A stretch of DNA of 64,000 bases from Psychroserpens mesophilus (GTDB lineage: Bacteria; Bacteroidota; Bacteroidia; Flavobacteriales; Flavobacteriaceae), in the NCBI RefSeq assembly GCF_000826645.1, contig NZ_JXJP01000021.1:1-64000 (forward strand). Direction: 5' to 3'. The notes beneath the pieces were generated by a model that was not told where the DNA came from, ran no database searches, and saw nothing but the letters and a program-made list of their open reading frames with translations. A program made the position numbers and the translations under genes. How positions within the stretch are numbered: the stretch's first letter is position 1; every line of letters begins with the position of its first letter. Shown in pieces: positions 61,401 to 64,000 of the stretch.

Positions 61401-64000
61401 TTCCATATAGGGAGTTCTAAACTGCTGTCATAAGAAGGTAAAAAAGAATTGCCAGAACTAACACAGGTTTCATCATTAACATTATTACAGCCATAAAAGA
61501 TACTGAATTGATCTTCTATTGCTTCCATTTGACCACTACTATTTTCTTGCTCATAAATGGCGTATTGTTCACCAGGTTTAAAATCCTGTAATAAACGCAA
61601 TGTGGCTATATCACAATTATCTGTATAAGTATAAGTGCCTGAATCGTCTTCTTCATTGTATTCATCAAGTAAGTCACAACTAATGATTTTATTATCATAA
61701 ATGGCAATAAAAGCTTCCATGTATTGATCTTCTTTTTCCGAAGTAAGTACAGGTAAATTATTTGCGACTAAATGCTGGTTTATAACATCAATTTCATCCA
61801 CAGCATAAGCTGTCGCATTAGCATAAGCTCTTAATGTGATACAATCTTGTTCAGTAATTTTACAGCTGTCGTCAATTAGGTGTAATTCAAAATAGGCTTT
61901 AGGTAAAATACAATCGCTTAACATATAGTCTTCAAGATACTCATTGAAAATATCCTCGTTAACAGTTAAAGTTTTATTTATGGTGTAGTTACCTTGTTTT
62001 AAAAGACCTTGAGTTGTAGTTATCGTTTTAGAATACTCGTCAGTTTGGTTTGTAGTAGAGGGTTCATTAGTACCTATAATAGTGTTTACTATTGAAGAAG
62101 GGCTTCCTGAATTTAAATCTGTTGATATTTCATCACCGCATTCATTTAAAATACTAAGATTTAAATTATAAACAAATGGATAATAAGTATCACAAAGTAA
62201 AACATCGCTGATTTTTGCCTTATAGGAAAGTATAAATTGATCATTATCATTGATTGCGAAATGATTTCCAGTATATCGTAAACCATCCAAAAAGGGATTA
62301 AATGCTTGCGAATTAAATCTTTCATTTCTATCTATGTCAGTATCTGGATCATCACTATTAATTTTAGATAACAAGTCTATAGAGGCCATTGTTTGAGGGT
62401 TGCTGATAGCCTCAGATAACGCTTCTAAATTGTTTGGTGAATTTCCTGTTAATGCTGTTGCAATTGTCCTACCTTGAGGATCTAGATAACTAAGACTAAT
62501 TTGTCCATTTGGATCTATAACCGTATTTTTTTTATAAAATCTACTAAACCCAACTTTGTATCCAAAAAGTCTATTTAATTCTGGCTGGTTAGGAGTTCCA
62601 TAGTAATACTTCATTTCATGCCCACTACCAAGTTGATGATTATTCCCTACACCAGACTTTCGTTTGATACGGCCAGTATTATCATCAGTATATTGGATTT
62701 GAGAAAATGGATAATTATTTGCATGAGGCACAAAATAATCTTTAGGCTCTGTTTTAAGGTCAAGATTATCTGAATAGTACAAGCTAGCTCCAGAAATATC
62801 ACTCATCCCTGAAGTACTAACACCCAAATCACAATCTAATGAATTGGGATCGGACCAATCAAAATCATAATGTGTATAAATTTCGTTATTGAGATTAAGG
62901 TTAAACTTCTCATGAAATTGTAAAGCTGAGATTTTAGTTGGTGATGGTAGCACTTCAATGGCAGCACGACCTTGATTATCATAGATAACTTCGCCAACAA
63001 TAGCTGAATTGTCAGTATTTATTTTAGTAACTGTTTGTCTATTTCGAAGCGTGCCATCGAAATAACTTACAACTTCTTTCTTTTTTCCATCTTCAGCAAA
63101 AGATGCTTGGAATTGCCAGTTTTTATTATTTTCATGACTAAAGGTTGGAAAGTGGTCATTCCAATCTGAAACTTTTGTTTCTTCATCAATAGGACTGCTA
63201 GTCCATTCTCCAAAGTATAATTTTGAGGTATTTGTAAAGTCAAGATTCCCAGAATAATCATCTGCTCTGAACCCAACAGCTCTTATTCTATATACTAGAT
63301 AGCCATTAGCGTATACAAGTGGTATTCTGTATGATGTATTCTCAATCCGTACTCTTGTACTGTTATTTTCAAAAGTTCTAAGGCTTAAGTTAATATCAGA
63401 CTCATCAAGCGCTTGACTACCAACATTGGTAGGATAATTATCAATCCATGTCCATTCTAAATCATAGTATTTAGCACCTGTTATTGGATTCCAGTTAAAT
63501 TCCACTTCTTTAGCTTCTGATGATGAAGTGTTTGAAACTTCAAACTCTCCATTTTCATTATAATTAAAGAATTTAGTAGTAATGTTTGGAAGTACTGTTG
63601 ACAAACGTCTGTATCTATTTGACAAAAATCTTAGTTCTAAGTAAACATTCCCAGGGTTTGAAATGTTGATAGGGTTATTAGTATTCCTATCAATTATGGT
63701 AATGTCTTCAACATATATTTTAAGCCCTTGAGCATTATTAAACCGTTTTAAGTCTAAATCTTTGAAATTACCCACATTACCAAATGGGCTATATTCAATT
63801 TTTAAGACTTCACTAGTTGCAGGGTTTTCAGTGTTTGTAATTAAGTTTAGAGTATTCACTTTTAATTTAATCTCATAAGTAAACCAAATGGAAGGGTTGA
63901 TTACAACATCATCTAAAATTCCAACTCTTACTTCAATTGCTGGTTTTTCAACAACACTATTAGGATTTGTAAAACTAGGATCCTCTATTGTTCTCATTAA
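52442..64000 (-). CDS. Giant RHS-repeat polymorphic toxin, 5' end beyond window
   Basis: At least 3851 residues are encoded. The first ATG in view (63997) has an open codon before it and no signal peptide after it, so the gene continues off the right edge. Fibronectin-like strands and an N-terminal RHS-associated region (EVIYDNQGRAAIEVLPSPT) come first. YD repeats are at about 1990-2100 and 2600-2790 (YTYDKNGNIKTLRRD), and an Asp-rich thrombospondin-type-3-like block at about 3040-3300. The RHS core is at about 3500-3575 (YGFNGMEADDE, YDSRIGRWLSLDP, PIKLSDPHGN). The final 276 residues are the variable effector. RHS shells form a cocoon that carries a C-terminal toxin; the export route here is unknown. 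Confidence 0.92.
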   Translation of the reverse strand, partial: LMRTIEDPSFTNPNSVVEKPAIEVRVGILDDVVINPSIWFTYEIKLKVNTLNLITNTENPATSEVLKIEYSPFGNVGNFKDLDLKRFNNAQGLKIYVEDITIIDRNTNNPINISNPGNVYLELRFLSNRYRRLSTVLPNITTKFFNYNENGEFEVSNTSSSEAKEVEFNWNPITGAKYYDLEWTWIDNYPTNVGSQALDESDINLSLRTFENNSTRVRIENTSYRIPLVYANGYLVYRIRAVGFRADDYSGNLDFTNTSKLYFGEWTSSPIDEETKVSDWNDHFPTFSHENNKNWQFQASFAEDGKKKEVVSYFDGTLRNRQTVTKINTDNSAIVGEVIYDNQGRAAIEVLPSPTKISALQFHEKFNLNLNNEIYTHYDFDWSDPNSLDCDLGVSTSGMSDISGASLYYSDNLDLKTEPKDYFVPHANNYPFSQIQYTDDNTGRIKRKSGVGNNHQLGSGHEMKYYYGTPNQPELNRLFGYKVGFSRFYKKNTVIDPNGQISLSYLDPQGRTIATALTGNSPNNLEALSEAISNPQTMASIDLLSKINSDDPDTDIDRNERFNSQAFNPFLDGLRYTGNHFAINDNDQFILSYKAKISDVLLCDTYYPFVYNLNLSILNECGDEISTDLNSGSPSSIVNTIIGTNEPSTTNQTDEYSKTITTTQGLLKQGNYTINKTLTVNEDIFNEYLEDYMLSDCILPKAYFELHLIDDSCKITEQDCITLRAYANATAYAVDEIDVINQHLVANNLPVLTSEKEDQYMEAFIAIYDNKIISCDLLDEYNEEDDSGTYTYTDNCDIATLRLLQDFKPGEQYAIYEQENSSGQMEAIEDQFSIFYGCNNVNDETCVSSGNSFLPSYDSSLELPIWKHPKDLSGAPTIYYNDDAFLEEAYVDVKVEVDENGEFVVDNGDYIYSLEVDVEFIDDYLIGGIPRVDQEYHLINDEGKKVRPHHLAKEEDFINVWNDKWAHSLLFYHPEVGYSSYFKAICTNLGDNTSNPIQLSSTAFDDYIKSLSAADILNDSSLEAILDDPLALLLIDPFFNITYNVEQDAFYGITTIDSNNTGSNTITLDGSTYDFNNEKDARNALMKYALEHDLDGLGLPMWQHAYRLYNCGDITLFECEAPDSIGDIMTDLTPEEEEAYWASYRATYLSMKEKVIYIFSNIFAEQNGFNNSCIENLNSNPFAVINNYPSQLVTDIIESFYINTVTTGVCYNNGNAYEIKSRRYLPFDVVLGEDSGNPDALNNLIDSNDYDYWQFTGLCPTAVDMLYFIKGFFADVNKNDAFPIENGSGNQTAYNNVQYLTPDLYTALGGTVTIEDNDDQPLLGSTNGGIKIYTNGASAANSGDLAIRIGDDYDTDDISTNGDDETCAIYINDTDSDDTNYNWLDYGVQWSITNILDFVYTGTTQGQQTFTFLAKVSLSGDPDNIREVVFSGSSCANVANCGTDGSQAGNDEYDFIPVAGECEIRHIGMTILAPDKGDNWTPNHSTTYTDSPVDQGQRHDLIQGIADFVDNIYQDNVLFTSFHDQASNPFVKVERNLTNFIGGYDSYIMNISTNELRRQPQVDVTEDSTHGGYIMQSQNDNYNNTFRNIIENIPSNITEPIDVMYFVLLSDKVYDINGVIQSYNSFKNNPLIKKVFFIIPRIPSNVVPPMSNRSAYFEDVENWDPYEHNWTPYEFIELLIGDTPIEYNGITNTTLNSDYFAFNLTDLDESHPKLSYEPTVTHDFPELTTFLTNSYNEVFNQSTEVSSTDPCNPCTPIIPPTTSCNEAWDIYESGLGNDSNITNYSDLIPGLDLRDYEWLDEDKFCELNYKYSIEHYELYVSSVMNARDPSNPGINNAYYIEFPNFTSHDLGYGHPSTADAIQQYANYLLDYQDYVDYHSDIVNGGPEPTTEVSVPLNFLNFVAEEYIDMSGVCPRATLQINTPEIDVVDDCESFLTNLQNTYQNDLYEQYLEEQREYFRNEYLNAAMNSLVENLDLSYDDKEYQYTLYYYDQAGNLMQTVPPKGVYRLNSADHNQINNLRFNDGMSTNNSVNPIHSLKTRYKYNSLNQLVYQNTPDGGETRFAYDKLGRIVMSQNAKQAIPVNGFFQEVVEYPTFVNKIGVSTSGNDIESIVSGPWVAGASSQELIYDNGYIEWELLSPASMNMDIAVGLSYSDNDTTAEDIDYRLYQSPGSAQKLVGYDDFGTPQTVDQWQVGQKLRIERISGHIKFYVDNNFVHLMTDVDPTSPLRFDCAFNGIQPKAIRNIKIVNTWKTLESFSYTSYDDLGRINEAGQLKVPNNYYEINNEGRLIYTSNGNLVNDVNEFSFPNNISKVREEVTLTTYDTQSITNILPVFEDYNKFNNRNRVTAVLYYENYPDPFQITNYDNGLFYSYDIHGNVKELVTDIKDPRLEMMWQNLKKVSYEYDLISGNVNKVFYQKGYKDQFIHQYFYDADNRITQVKTSKDGIIWENEAEYDYYKHGPLARVLIGNKKVQGLDYAYTIQGWLKGVNSEKIDAEDDMGNDGYYGDHFKVAKDAFGFSLRYYNGDYEANEGARVSNLTGFMEISNRNLYNGNIKQMVTSLRGLNEEKLSSLSNLYKYDQLNRISSSYNQTIMELNSNNNFDTNNAGYDTQYTYDKNGNIKTLRRDAFGVNMDNFENYELYDNTNQLKHIKETANPSNFDIDIDEQNSENYVYDAIGQLVYDDSEQLKIAWTVSGKVKAIGGNKDIKFTYDGLGNRLSKTEVKKGGNSTTTYYLRDAQGNPLAVNNLNSFPSNNFLNWNTRYSLKEHNIYGSSRLGLQEYAAKRKENLLATLNYTDKELKKFRSQQQNIIDQSNTLLCENCAYSFNETDNSTGSIIDNLLDINLNTSNTFSFNTIISPLNNFQINTEELILELGESPFGTPSQGLNKIFLYLERNSDGTDFRYLPILKLVNNQVSPSILTTFTLTNPNDVTISSIDSLQDIFYTVEVTPSNELIVNLSLNGNQFSTSDNSLSMVSEQSNILSQFGSHISNNNFRMCNLSYNFDGVSRNFNFELKEQNPSDEFNSNTVELILTNLNESLWIEGGCGVDNDYDNDTVLDVYEDGNSGVDPSQDEDGDGILNYLDQDDPNVPVFVDNNNDGVNDVYDTDGDGIANWMDEDDDNDGILTKYEDADQNGSVLNDDTDNNWVPNYLDPDDDGDSIPTQNENADPNDDNEPSDAVDFDGDEIPNYLDNDDDDDTVLTIDEYLDGQDFDGDGALNYLDTDDDNDTVPTAFENTFPGDEYLLDTDGDGDPNFLDIDDDNDGYITQEEDDNFNNNPIDDDEDGDGHPDFLDAEDLNPNVPGPINMSYHYNLVGDKRYELSNHLGNVISVISDRKLPAFNIGKEWYGSKSFKDYWNPYNKSSLSVDEHTLHVKCHEPESGAYGKYVLDSGLTYSVQMDIGKENFMANLVFEILDPSGDPIYTQTVLESTTIGTQFTTNQSGTYVLLIYVDESFTQTEEFTISNLIIADVTGIAHDTNQIDLFGTFVPDVFAYNDYYPFGMLMPKRHDSEGNYRYGFNGMEADDEIKGGGNSYTSYFRQYDSRIGRWLSLDPEMENFPNQSPYNGFDNSPIKLSDPHGNCTTCPKPEQDGTEEGQISSTEGELYMGQRPIKTWWWHEGTDYTEKGWYSKEDYEYTQLDYENGQILLPREEKSLLNKLLTGNTRQRYIDITNDKVVEIKGGEGVYGIPVDEDGYMIGKLSYYFSKEPVALEVPWYIGGPSKKAGSVYAVGKGYKLGANFLFNSRGLAKAYLKRIILKLPKSQKPVKQWTVGADKTKKGLPNYVYSESATDHGKFWLYKTDDGYKVIVNHIKDGKNHFHIGVPKDANAIGNGADAAAKYFQTNRYKKIEEVNHAWFD

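Noticed and set aside
47274-64000. A third copy of the 22-base att repeat marking the far end of a second element
   Set aside because: Reading through this stretch I did not find one, so the right boundary of the serine-recombinase element could not be placed.

Overview
The window reads as an AT-rich chromosome segment of a marine-type Flavobacteriaceae species (phylum Bacteroidota). The evidence is a PorP/SprF-type type IX secretion protein next to a gene ending in a type B T9SS sorting domain, the Bacteroidota trigger factor/ClpP/ClpX cluster, a FolK-deoxynucleoside kinase fusion, a DUF6089 protein in the uppS-bamA operon, a short RpoD-like sigma factor, and TAnnTTTG -7 promoter elements.

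Positions 1-34960 are core genome. In order they hold a T9SS gene pair; a VWA lipoprotein; a LytS/LytTR-type two-component pair; a gamma carbonic anhydrase; a long leftward envelope operon (CBS protein, nadK, DUF6089 protein, uppS, bamA, two ompH/skp genes, then murI); pdxJ with an alpha/beta hydrolase; tig, clpP and clpX; a GH3-like enzyme; rpsU and sigA; an AsmA-like protein; a queuosine precursor transporter; folK-dNK; a SAM methyltransferase; a TrmH-like enzyme; mutS; and tRNA-Gly(GCC) with tRNA-Leu(TAA).

Positions 34961-47273 are an integrated element. The last 22 bases of the tRNA-Leu region (34939-34960) recur exactly at 47252-47273, and a tyrosine integrase lies just inside the right copy. 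The element carries a three-gene operon with a ComEC-like metallo-beta-lactamase, which is an undescribed cassette as far as I can tell. It also carries small regulatory or unknown genes, an excisionase-like HTH protein, a possible rolling-circle replication protein, and a single-chain restriction-modification enzyme. No relaxase, type IV secretion gene or virion gene is visible, so it looks like a mobilizable or satellite-type island with likely defence cargo.

Positions 47168-52458 are a second accessory layer. A large serine recombinase gene runs leftward through the duplicated tRNA end, so its last codons are hybrid. This suggests two different integrating elements stacked at one tRNA gene. 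Next come small ORFs, a MerR-like regulator, a ribbon-helix-helix/coiled-coil/membrane-tail protein and a second tyrosine recombinase.

The right end (52442 to beyond 64000, minus strand) is a giant RHS-repeat protein, cut by the window edge. It has an Asp-rich thrombospondin-type-3-like insertion, a conserved RHS core and a roughly 275-residue variable C-terminal toxin-like domain. An overlapping downstream gene is the likely immunity protein.
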